From Fasciola hepatica (lineage: Eukaryota > Platyhelminthes > Trematoda > Plagiorchiida > Fasciolidae), in contig CANUEZ040000210.1 of NCBI GenBank assembly GCA_948099385.1, positions 2,177,501 through 2,241,500 on the forward strand: 64,000 nucleotides of DNA, written 5' to 3'. The notes under the pieces are model-generated. The model was not told the DNA's origin. It ran no database searches and saw only the letters and a list, made by a program, of their open reading frames with translations. The position numbers and the translations under genes were made by a program. Positions 1 through 9,801 of this stretch are shown here, piece by piece. The first letter of the stretch is position 1. Each line of letters opens with the position of its first letter.

Positions 1-500
1 GTGAAAAACCACTGCTGATGATCACTGACAACAAAGATAGTTTGGAATGGAACGCAAAAACGAGTAATTTAGCTTGTTTCTAACTACTTCTTTATCGTAC
101 ATACCTCAGTGACTAATTATTTCAAAGCCCAAACGCGATCTCACCCCAATTGGTCTAATTCATTTCCAGTGTCTTGTTCGTTAAACTTGCACGATATGAT
201 ACCTACCTGACAGAAATAAACGTTGAGTTCTTTTCTTCTCTTTTCACAGCTGCCTTTACTCAATATCAAGAAGAGCAACCGACTAATGAACAAACCACCC
301 TGTTGACTAGTTCTGAACAATGACGTTGATCGATGTATAACTAACATGTGCCCTATATAACGGCAGGTTATATACTGCTATATTAATTTCTGGGTAATTT
401 CAGTGAGTGTACGTATTAGGAGATCATATTTCCACATAAAATAATTCATCATGCGGTGTGAACGCTCGGCTGACAACAAAAAACCGTGAATCAACAAATG
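1..500. other. No gene recognised
   Basis: I see no coding similarity, RNA gene or clear repeat in this left-edge stretch. It may include the 5' untranslated part of the CR1-like LINE that becomes recognisable after 500. Confidence 0.5.
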
Positions 501-504
501 CCTG

Positions 505-1640
505 TTGCGCTACACCGGACCTCTGCCGTTGTATTTCGTTGCTATATTTTTGGGATACTTCCGGTTTCTCGGTTGTTTAATAAAGAATACGAGTTCCGTT
601 ACCTCCGCGGATCAATGTGCATATTCAGTATGCGGGCAAAATATTAGCCCGTGGGACAAAGCCCTGATGTGTGACTGTTGTGAGGGGCGGATTCAACTGT
701 GTACAAAAATTGACAAGACAAGTATGAGTGGCTGATTTCTTGTACCTCTCCATTTCAGCAAATTGTGTCCACCGACTGTGCCACCTCAAGAAAAAGCAAA
801 ACAGTTGAATCTGTGACAGTGGGGAACCGAAAATCCTCAGCACCCTGTGCAAAGCGCTCCGGGTCCCACGCGGGATTTGCTTCAACCGCTGTAAACAGCC
901 CATCGACAGCAGTGAAGTAGCCCGTGGTTACTGAAAAAGCCGCAGTAGCTGTTAGTTCGGAATACAACACTGCTGTTTCGGAGGTGTCCAATGCCGTTGA
1001 TGGAGATTCACTACTCATTCTAGGGCAGCCGGAGACCACAGGTAAGTGGAAAGCTGAAAAAGCCGCTTCAACGGACGGCTCCACCATCTAGGACCCAATG
1101 CTTCCTAGTGGTGAATCTGCGGGAACCAACTGAGTCCGTGTCACAAAGCCGACTAGCTCATGACGTCTCTTCAGTGGGACATATTTGCCAAGATGTTATC
1201 CACAGAAGAGGAAAACCTGGCCAATATTGTAAAGGTCAGAGCCGTTTTCCGCTTATGGAAAATAAATAAGAATGGCAACCCAAGTCCGCTGAAGGTGGTC
1301 TTGGGTTCCAACGAGGCATCCCGTTCGGTGCTATAGCGGTCCTACGGGCTAAAAGGAGTAAAAATGCAACTCCTTTTAGATCTAGACCCCGAGTACAGAG
1401 AAGAGCATGGGTTAGCGTCGCGAGAGCTGCACAAGCGCCAGGCCGGAATTTCCGAGTACAGAGGAGGGGGCTTCAACTCCTGTGGAAGCCATTTAGTCTC
1501 AGCAATAATATCAACCAAGCATTTCCAACAGCGGATATACAATGAGGATTCTCACGGAGGTGGAAAATAGGCGAGAACAAGCACTTATCAAGCCTGATAG
1601 ATTCAGGTTTCTGTTGAATAAGCGGAATGAACTCAAAGTG
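505..1640 (+). pseudogene. CR1-like ORF1 relic with PHD-type zinc finger
   Basis: The open stretch 505-735 encodes a cysteine cluster of PHD style: CGQ, then DKALMCDCC, then a final LC. The position that is usually histidine before the last cysteine reads Q, so the finger is damaged. The frame is then lost. A second recognisable block at about 1160-1480 (LANIVKVRAV, then NPSPLKVVLGSNEA, then RELHKRQAG) matches the conserved C-terminal region that trematode CR1-like ORF1 proteins carry before ORF2. In CR1 elements such an ORF1 protein is thought to bind nucleic acid in the retrotransposition particle. Several stops, including one at 1334-1336 between two matching blocks, show that it is dead. 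Confidence 0.65.
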
Positions 1641-1739
1641 TAGGAGGTTCACCAATCGCCAACACTGGTCGTATTGATGGAGATGGGACTTATCGGAGAG
1701 ATGATGGATTCGGAAGTACCTGTCCTAGGGTAGACCTTC

Positions 1740-4246
1740 AGCCGTGCTGACAGAAGCCAAGAGGGGGGAAGAGGAGTCTTGGTGAAGTACACCAAAGCTG
1801 AAGTCCCTTCGCTACAGCTGGATCGCCAGATGGACCCGGAGAACCTCTCTGGTCTCTCGTGAAGCTAACACTCAGTGGGTTTAAGTCGGTCGAAATCAGT
1901 TATTGCCCCCCCCCACCTCAGATCTCCCAGAAATACTGACTGGAGTAAGACTTTGAGCTGAGATGATCAATGCCTAATTATAAGTGACTTCAACTCGCCG
2001 AATGTTAATTGGGAGAATCTACGGTGCAGCTCAGGAGCGGATTCATTTTCCCGCGAGATCCTGTCAACAAGGTTAGAGCTTTTCCTCTACCAGCGCTTCA
2101 GGATGCCAACCAGAACCCAGGATCTTTAAGCGCCTATCCAAAATGTTCCGGTGTGGAGAGGATCGAGTGTCTACCATCACTAGGGAGCAGTGACCACGCG
2201 GTGTTAACCATCACCTGGAAGAGAGGAGCAAAGTTCGTCCCTAGACCACAGGGTGGACTCAGCGTTTGGCGAATGCGGTTTCAACAAGGCAATGAGGCCG
2301 CATCCTCAGTGATTTGGTATCCACAAGGTCCGTAAGTAATAGACAAGTCTTGTGGAGTAATTTGGGATGAAATCCTTCAATTGTGTCAAGCCTCTGCTCG
2401 ACCATCCAGAGAGTGACCGCATGCAAAAGATTCATCTTGGTTTTACGCGCAACTCAGGCGTGTTTTAAAGCATCGGAATAGTGCGTGGAAACTGTCATGC
2501 CAATGGAGAGGGGTAGGACGGCCATCGCATCATCTGTACTCAGCGCACTCTACTGGAACGAGAAAATAGACGTACATTTAAAAAGGTGGTAACAATAGAC
2601 TCGGCTCGTGCTCCCAAACGTTTTTTTGCTTATCTGCCACAGAAGACACGAGCTGCAACTACCATTCCAGCCCTACAGGACTGACCCCTACTGGGAGTTA
2701 CACAAGGCTGAGATATTGGCGAGGCACTACTTGATATTTTATGCTCCTTAACTGAAGCCAAACCATCCTACGCAGATGACTGTGGAAGCTCCTTGTATAT
2801 AATGCGAGGAAATCACTAATGAAGAACTGGCTGTAGCCATGCGCATCATCAAAGTTAACTAATCCCCTGGATCTGATGTTGTGTATCCTTTAGTGGTAAA
2901 GGGGCTGGTCAGTGTATTAACCCAGCCAGTGATACGTTTGTTCAACACGTCGTTATCAGTGGGAGATCTCCCTCAGGAAAGGAAGAAAGTTTTTGTTGTG
3001 GGGCAAAGGCCGAGGCTGTCAGTTATCGACCTGTCAGTCTAATGTCTGTGGGGAGGGAAGATTATGGAAAGTCTACTGGCCACTCGACTCCGGGAACATA
3101 TCGGTGACAACGACCAACTAGGCCGACAGTAACATGGTTTTTGAAAAGTAGATGGTGTCTAACAAACTTTCTACTAGAACGAGAATACTGTACGAAGGCC
3201 AAGGCCGAAGGACACCATACGGACGTAATATTCGTGGATTTTAGTAAGGCTATGGATAAAGTTCCACACGATCTATCAGGTAATCTGAAGGCTCTTGGTG
3301 TTGTAGATCCCTGGATCCTGCGGATCGTGAATTATTTTTAAGGGAGGATCTTTGAAACACGAGTAGCACAGTCAGTGTTGATATGGCAAGCGGCTATCCG
3401 TGGAGTGACGCAAGGATCGATTCCAGGCACACCCCTCTTCCTGACCTATATAAGTGACCTACCAGCAATTTTCCAATCGTCTTGTCTCATCCGTGCGGAC
3501 GACCTTGAAATCTAGTGTACGATCACATCAGATTCAGATGATCTTGTTCTCCGAGATGATGTCAAGGCCCTGAGAAGATGGTTTGATCTGTGGTCCCTAC
3601 GAGCCAACACTGAGAATTGTGCGCATATGCGCTTACTAATATCATCCAGTACTATGTATACGAGGCAACCTTTCGCCCTTCTGTTTGCGAAAACGATCTG
3701 GGAATGATTGTAACCTCGTCACTATAGATGAAGAATAACACCAAAAAAGTTTGTACTTTCGCTTGGAGTATCCTTGGACCAATTGATCTGTCATCCGGTC
3801 ATTTCACTCTCGACGCTTTCAAAGACCTGGATGCATCCCATGTATGACCTAGGTTGGAATACGGAGGACCAGCTGTGTTTTTATGTACGGCGGCAGAAGT
3901 GACAAAGTTAGAATGGGAGCAGAGAGGAGCAACTCCTCTTGTTGGAGGACCACATGAGATTGGCTATGAAGGTCTGCTGAAGATTACCAGGTTGTTTCCA
4001 GCGGCGTATCGAGGAGTCCGAGGTAACTCGATCTTCAGTGGGCGTATCATCCTAAGCGACTATGGACCAGAAATGCCTGCGGAGATCCCTCTTCGCGGTC
4101 TTGACCGCACTCGGAGGCACCGGCTCGCTCTAAAGAAGCAGAGATTAGTGAGCTTATCATTGATGTATCGTTTATCTCGGATAATGGCCAGTCGATGGAA
4201 CGCTCCATCAGCTGAAGTGGTGACAGAGCCTAATGGCATATTGTAG
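1740..4246 (+). pseudogene. CR1-like ORF2 relic (endonuclease and reverse transcriptase)
   Basis: Endonuclease remnants include GGVLVKYTKAEVPSLQ near 1770-1815, SDFNSPNVNW near 1983-2013, and SSDHAVLTITWK near 2180-2215; the last is the usual end of the endonuclease. Reverse transcriptase remnants follow: SPGSDVVYPLVVKGL near 2860, DVIFVDFSKAMDKVPH near 3220-3270, and TYISDLPAIFQS near 3440-3480. The downstream block (3854-4246) is the longest intact frame, 130 codons, and covers the arm after the RT thumb (YEGLLKITRLFPAAYRGVRG). No single frame spans the protein, and stop codons occur in every domain. It would have nicked target DNA and copied its RNA there. Confidence 0.75.
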
Positions 4247-4299
4247 AAGCTACTACTGGACGCCTTTCTGAAGCGGTTGCAGCTTGTGAATCACATTTG

Positions 4300-5264
4300 A
4301 TTCTACGCAGCTGAACAGTGGTGATGAGGCTAACAAGGGGTAGATACCCTCTGCCTCTAATATAAAGAATGAAGAATGAAGAGCTGCACAATTTTTCCAT
4401 CCTCGTGAAGAATCATCAGCGGTACACATTCATCAATCCCCCACTGAGTTGAACACCTGATCACCAGATAATACGGTCTGGCTCTGAGTGATTTACTGGG
4501 CGCGGTGGATGTACACTGCTGATAATCCCTAGCAAGAATGTAATAGCTGTACATCGCTTACACTTTTTTCACTGGCGAGATGGATGTTTAAACTGCATGC
4601 TGAATTATATTAAATAATGTATGTGTAGGAAGCCTGCCCATCCACGTACTGGCTACGCCAAAATCGTGTTAGTTGTGCGTAGGAAATATCAAAAATAAGA
4701 TACAGATGTTACAACACTTGTCACGGATGCCAGATCTTTATAACACTATATCATTATTCAACATGTCACAAATTCCCAACGTGCCACTTCAGTCGTTTCC
4801 ACTTATCTCAGAGGTGCAATATTTGATTCCATTTATCTCTAGCAACAAATCAGCCCACACAACTGGCTATCAGCGGATGCTGATCAGCCATTTGCTCAGG
4901 GCAGCACTTTCCTCATGGGTCATTCGTATACTGTTCACCAAAAAGGCCCCTCCCCCCAAAAATAAATAAATAATGATCTTGGGGCTCCCTCAGTGAGGAA
5001 TATTCAAAGCAAACCCTACACAGTTATACTTCTGTATGATGTAGTTTACGGCTGCATCAAAGAAAATCACGAGTTTTGTTATGAAGGTCAGACAAAGTGT
5101 ATACTTTCTACAGTATTTTCTGTAGCTTAGGAGCCAAAGGCCATAGTATGAGCCTTGCTTCTAATTTTAAGAACATGGCATCACAGGTAAACTGTGACGC
5201 AAGGCTCTAAACTATGAAAAGTATCTTAGTTTGAGAGGCCCCACGTTTATTTATACTTTTGAGT
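4300..5264. other. Anonymous DNA between LINE and Tc1 relic
   Basis: No coding similarity seen on either strand. The short open frames here (for example near 4357-4554 and 4673-4969) have no recognisable motif, and their composition is unremarkable. It could contain the left end of the Tc1-like element, but I could not identify a terminal inverted repeat by eye. Confidence 0.5.
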
Positions 5265-5990
5265 TCATCTGGTGATCACAAACGAGGTCGTCCGATGTCT
5301 GAAGCCGGAGTCCAGACAACGGTGACGTTAGGACTCATATCTAATCGGTCCTGTTTGGCAGCTGCTATCGGTAACCTTTCGTGCAATTCAGCCTCCATCT
5401 GCACTGTGTATTGAAATGATTGGCGCCTAAATTATCTTCGATTTTACAAACATGGATTCTGATCAAAGACGCGCATTCTTGCTCTTCTGTTGACTGAACA
5501 TCACCGAGATTTGTGGTCGGAGTGGGCGATGTGAAAGCGGTTTGGAGCAACGAACGATGGAAACTGATTATCTGAAACGATGAATCAGTATTTTTTTATC
5601 CAACCATGGCCGTCGGAAAGGTGTTTGGAAACATCTCTTAAGCTAGTAAAAGTGATATGATGACAGCAACGAAGCAGCATATTTGAGATTCGGTGCTTTT
5701 CTGGGGCTCTCTGATGAAAGGGTCGGAACGAGCTGGCAATTCTGGACGGTATCATTGATCAAGACGACAACGCGCCTGCACATCGATTCCTTGTCATATG
5801 CGAGTTACGAGCGCAACACCGTGCAGAGACGATTTCGTGGCCATCTCATTCACCTGATCTCACTCTAGTGGAACATTTGTGGGATCAGCTAGGAAGGGGA
5901 AGTAGATCAGGGGAGGCAGTACAAATCTAGGAGAGTTGAAGACTACCTTGAATGAGGAAGAGGACCATATACCACAAGATACTATCAGCC
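5265..5990 (+). pseudogene. Tc1/mariner transposase relic, DD34E type
   Basis: Pieces of a Tc1-like transposase occur in order. A GRPMSEAGVQ hook-like stretch lies near 5285. LLTEHHRDLWSEWA at about 5480-5530 matches the pre-catalytic helix. DESVFFYP near 5579 gives the first catalytic Asp. DQDDNAPAHRFL (5757-5792) gives the second, and WPSHSPDLTLVEHLWD (5838-5885) gives the third acidic residue. The spacing from the Asp at 5766 to the Glu at 5871 is 34 intervening residues, the DD34E signature of the Tc1 family. The reading needs at least two frame changes, so it is inactive. Terminal repeats were not identified. Confidence 0.75.
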
Positions 5991-6422
5991 AGCGTTACCC
6001 GACGGGTAAGTACTGTTATATCATCCAAAGGCGGCTCAATCATATATATAAGTAAGTGACCGTTTGAAAACTATTAGGTCATTCAATTCTCAACAAAATT
6101 TTCCAACATCAATAAATGGTTTCTCTGATGTACAATGTTTTCACTGTTTCGAAGGAGTGTGTTTCTTAACAAACAGTGTATGTGCATCATAAAAAATATA
6201 AAGGAGCTTTGTATTTGAGGAAAGTTGGCAACGTAGATGAGTCACATAATTGGGATGGGCAGGGAGAAATGACAATTCAGTTCAGTTCAGTTTATTCAAC
6301 CATTAACCAAATACTTCTGTGCTCTGGTTTCGATTGCTACCTTCCAACATCGTTTAGTAAAGAGCAAAAATAATAGGAGCATAGTGATAAAGACTCAACC
6401 AAATAAAATTATCAGACGGAAA
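5990..6422. other. No gene recognised
   Basis: About 430 bases with no coding match. It may hold the right end of the Tc1-like element and the 3' tail of the minus-strand RTE-like fragment that begins at 6423. Confidence 0.4.
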
Positions 6423-6990
6423 TTAAGAGGACAAGGAAAAAGTCCGAATACAACTACGCCACTGACCGCGACACCTAGCCATATCACTTAGTGTCTCCAA
6501 CCATTTAGTAGGTGGATCATGCGGACTCCAACCTGGAAGTCTAAAACGTCCTACTTGGCCAAGTCCACTGGTCAAGGTTTTCACACCTTTTTGCCATGTC
6601 ATGGACTGACTACCTCGACTTACCTTCCAATCACCACTTGCCCCAGAGGACAGCGTACGCTGAGGAAGTCTATCGGTGGGCATGCGTAATACATGTCGCA
6701 ACACCTTTCGCTGAACCTCAACATTGCTGATGCAGTGTTCCCACCATACTCGGGCAATGCTGTGAAGACTTCGGTGCTAGAACACCGACAGTCTTCACCT
6801 TTCTTCTACCCTCAACGGCCATGTTTCGGAATCGTATAAAAGAAAGAACCTTACCACTGCAGTGTACACTCTACCCTCAACAGACAATCGGAAGTCAAGC
6901 CGACGTCACAGATGACGGAGGCGGGCAAAAGTCAAACGCGCCCTCTGTATACACGATGACACTTCATCCGTTCTGTCCGCCGGGCTAAAT
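6423..6990 (-). mobile_element. RTE-like LINE 3' fragment
   Basis: On the minus strand the last part of an RTE-like reverse transcriptase polyprotein is readable. There is a block resembling RSLHSIARVWWEHCISN (about 6730-6780), then the highly characteristic LRHVLRMPTDRLPQRTL (about 6650-6704), then the tail ending WLETLSDMARCRGQWRSC (about 6440-6500). The same tail motifs occur in the larger element at 32930-33200. Upstream domains are missing, as is usual for a 5'-truncated LINE copy. It ends immediately beside the p62-like pseudogene at 6999, so it may have inserted near the 3' end of that copy. Confidence 0.8.
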
Positions 6991-6998
6991 GTAACTGC

Positions 6999-8208
6999 CT
7001 AGGTACCAACTGATCCTGAAAGAGACAAATCAGACCACACGTTTGAATGTACAGAATTATGTTTGAGCAAGTTAGTCACCTTGTTGATATCCCCCTTTGT
7101 TGCTTTGATTGTCTCCTTCAAGTGGGTCTCCTGCTTGAAACCAATTCCTCGTAATAATTGAAGAACAAATTCTTGTACTTTTCTCGACCGGTGGGATGAC
7201 ACTTGTTTGGCTTTTTCATGACCATGCATTTTAGTTTGATAAACACGTGGTGATCTGTGATATTCAAGATTAATTCTTTCTTTTTTGCTTTGATGTATTC
7301 TCTCTATTATAATGCATGCTTGCACGGTACGTGGTACCACCTATACGAAATATTACACTACATTCCCTTCGGTTTTGTACTTCTTGATTCCCGGTAGTTC
7401 TGTGGGAGGTTAAATTTATTCAATCCACCCTATATTACATCATCTTGAGTGTTCATATTATCCGTATCGTTTTCCTGGTTGTCGCTACCGCTGTTGTTGT
7501 TGTTGTTGTTTTTGGTTCCGCTGTAGCTTTTGCCCCCATTGTTACTCGCAGACCCACATGAACGTGTTGATTTTTCGGGTGATTTTGTTTAGTATGTGCT
7601 AGCGAAATAGAAACATTCGACTCCCGAGGTTGCTGGAATTAAATCCACGGATTTAAGCCCTATGTGACGACGGGAGCTTTCGCATTTGCAAAGTAGTAAT
7701 GCGGGTGGGGTTGATACTGGACAGGTCGAACCATTGGTATTTCTGTCGTAGGAGGAACAAACAGTGGTGTCGGATTGGTCGCTGTCGGGTTAGGGGAAGA
7801 TGATGACGCAACTGTGATTGGAGCTGGAGCAAGCTCAAAAATGATATCCGTCCTTGACTGTGCAAGACTTGCCAGCTTAAGTTTAAAATTCGGTATTCTT
7901 TCGGTTCCTCACCATCTTTGTATCTTAAAGTGAACTCAGTTCCCGGCTTTTCTCCACTCTCGTAATCATTTGGGCTGATTCACCCCCTTTCTCCTCCAGT
8001 TGAAACTCTTTTTTCATCATTCTTCTGCTTCCCTCCTCCTTATCCGTTCTGTTTTGTCCGTGCGCAGTTTCACCTCCAAACACTGTTGGTGGTCCTCGTT
8101 TGTTCCGGGTCGAATAGATCAGAATAGACCCATTTCCCTCTGCTATCATGCCCCGAGCCGTATTTAGCTAACCCATTTAATCTGGTAACACACAGTAGTC
8201 CATTCTAT
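6999..8208 (-). pseudogene. Degenerate inverted paralog of the p62/SQSTM1-like gene (exon 2)
   Basis: This minus-strand stretch parallels exon 2 of the plus-strand gene at 11632-12659. It starts after a candidate acceptor (AG at 8210-8209) in the same phase and reads RMDYCVLPD, like GEDYCTIRD in the gene. Two stops follow at 8179-8177 and 8170-8168. It continues with LNTARGM and ILIYSTRN...TVFGGE (gene: GIRIYASP...TIFGKK), a proline-rich middle (about 7860-7665) and a UBA-like end (about 7050-7180: VLQLLRGIGFKQETHLKETI against CMQTLRSMGYTQDERTLKRV). Frames change between these parts. I did not find a copy of exon 1 upstream. Because the splice junction is kept, it looks like a DNA-level duplicate, not a processed pseudogene. 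An active gene with extra introns is less likely given the stops. Confidence 0.72.
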
Positions 8209-8770
8209 CTAAAAACGGATATGAATAGATGAACTACTCAGAAGTCTTGTATCGCCTGCACATCCATTCTTAATTTACAGATTGGAATTCCTACACTGAA
8301 TACAATCTCGTCCATTCGCGTGCGCTTTCCAGGAGCACTTTTCTATCTAGTCCTGCAGATCATCTCCAATGTGTTACCATCGCCGGTCTAACGTTCAATT
8401 TTAACTGAGTAACCCGGATCGAGTGGACTGCACTTGTATCCGACGCGCCTATACACCCTTGTGCTTAGTTGTTTGTCCACCCTGCTGTGTCGCACATTTC
8501 TTGCCTTGTTTCCGTGACAGTGTTAATTGTTGCTATCTATTTCCTTAACTCGTATCTGTGTCGGCCCATCCGATGACTTTATCTGACCGCTCATCTATGA
8601 AACCTGTTTTCCACGTATAATGCAATGTTGTTATTGTTTACATACCGTCGTCCCCACTCACGTGCTTCTTCTTGTCCATTCATAGTGTCGCTCCCTCATT
8701 GGCATGTTTCTACATCCGGTAATCTATGTAATTATCTAATGACCTTGCTGCTTTGGCTTACTACAGAGCC
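8208..8770. other. Anonymous DNA upstream of the pseudogene
   Basis: I searched the minus strand here for a copy of the p62-like exon 1 (PB1 N-terminus followed by a GTAAGT donor) and found none. A very decayed hammerhead-type unit may start near 8690. Confidence 0.4.
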
Positions 8771-9110
8771 CCGGTACTTTATTATTTGGATGAATATACG
8801 ATTTGCGACTGTAATCTCACTTGAATCGCATAGAGGAAAGGTCCATTTTTAGAGTGACGAGCTGGATGTTTCAGAGTTATTTCGTCGGTTCAAACAGGTA
8901 ACCTTCAGAACGAGGACATGTGGCCCCATATTCGGGTTTTTGCTACAGCTGGTGTGGTATACTATCTGGATTACAGGACGAAATTTCCCGGAAGCACAGG
9001 ACGGTTTTACCGTTTTTTTGTCGCCTATCAGGTTTACGTATCCGGTACTCTTCTGCGTTTGCTTGAGCACTCAACCGTTGGAGTATGGTCATAATCTTGT
9101 TTCAGTCGTA
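8770..9110 (-). repeat. Hammerhead-ribozyme repeat, copy 1, decayed, partly tandem
   Basis: On the minus strand 9060-8970 aligns with the hammerhead units at 29199-29262 and 27190-27265, but its core is mutated: CTGATAG replaces CTGATGAG, and the GAAA element is altered. The flanking unit sequence (CTGTAATCTCA at 8809-8819, ACCTTCAGAACGAGG at 8900-8914) lies on the opposite side of the ribozyme from its place in copy 2. A second CCGGTACT at 8770-8777 and a second TCATAATCTTG near 9089 suggest that more than one unit of about 280-290 bp was once joined head to tail. Not expected to cleave. Confidence 0.65.
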
Positions 9111-9578
9111 AGCAGCGTGCCTCCGAAGGAATTTTTTCTGTCTTCCACACAATGTACTGCACTACATATAGCAAATGTACGGTCTGCTTCCCTTGAGGTT
9201 ACCGAAAAGGTGAATTATTCTCTACCCCAATGAGCTAAATCAATTCGCCTCCGATTCTCGGAACTTCGGAGGACTCACCTTACATTTTACTCGAGTGCAG
9301 TCGCAGCCAAAATAGGTTTTCATCGATTTTTCAACACGTGAATGATAGAGTGGTGCATTCGTGGACTGCTCTTGTGAATCAACTCATTCTCGAAACAGTT
9401 GTTTTGAAGTAACAGTCACCAAATTCGTGAGACGACAGGCACTGACAGACATTTTAGCCTGAGAGCATGACATAACAAAGCCCAGGTACGAATATGCACG
9501 CACGAGCATGATACTAATGGTGCACCATAAATATAAATCGAATTAAGATACACCTATCAATTCAAATCTTGTCTGTGC

Positions 9579-9580
9579 AG
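9579..9580 (+). promoter_or_regulatory. Candidate 3' splice acceptor upstream of the start codon
   Basis: A pyrimidine-rich run ending TCTTGTCTGTGCAG sits 49 bases before the ATG at 9630. Flatworms add a spliced leader to many mRNAs at such acceptors; it could equally close a 5'UTR intron. The acceptor is a sequence reading; its use is inference. Confidence 0.45.
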
Positions 9581-9629
9581 AAGGTTTCTACGGAATTTCC
9601 TGAATAATAAGTGAAAAACATTGAGAAGC

Positions 9630-9801
9630 ATGACAAAAGTAATCAAAATTGTCACGCCATCGGAAAGAAGTCAGACGAATACTGAAGTAACTCGATGGAC
9701 AGTGAAGGACGATTGGTCGGGAAAAGTGTGGGATGAACTAACAATAAAGTTACAAAAGCTCTTCCATACACGACATACGCACTTTTTCATATCCTGGTTT
9801 G
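9630..9801 (+). CDS. Exon 1 of the p62-like gene (PB1 N-terminal half)
   Basis: ATG at 9630 begins MTKVIKIVTP; the exon ends after 57 codons plus one base at a G|GTAAGT donor. Without splicing the frame runs on to a stop at 9848, giving a 73-residue product with a truncated PB1. The ATG was chosen because it is the first in frame after the candidate acceptor at 9580 and places the PB1 first strand at the N-terminus. Confidence 0.8.

Larger units (their letters stand above)
500..4300 (+). mobile_element. CR1-like non-LTR retrotransposon, both ORFs, degraded
   Basis: A LINE relic whose parts lie in the expected order on the plus strand: ORF1 with a PHD-like zinc finger (about 590-720) and a conserved C-terminal block (1160-1480); apurinic endonuclease pieces (about 1740-2230, including a DFN motif near 1988); reverse transcriptase pieces (about 2820-3660, with VDFSKA near 3236); and the post-RT tail (3854-4246). 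Many frameshifts and stops break the reading. A second copy of the same 3' tail lies at 60660-61560. The family call rests on motif order and on the ORF1 type typical of CR1-like elements; the exact clade is not proven. It is an old, immobile copy. Confidence 0.8.
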
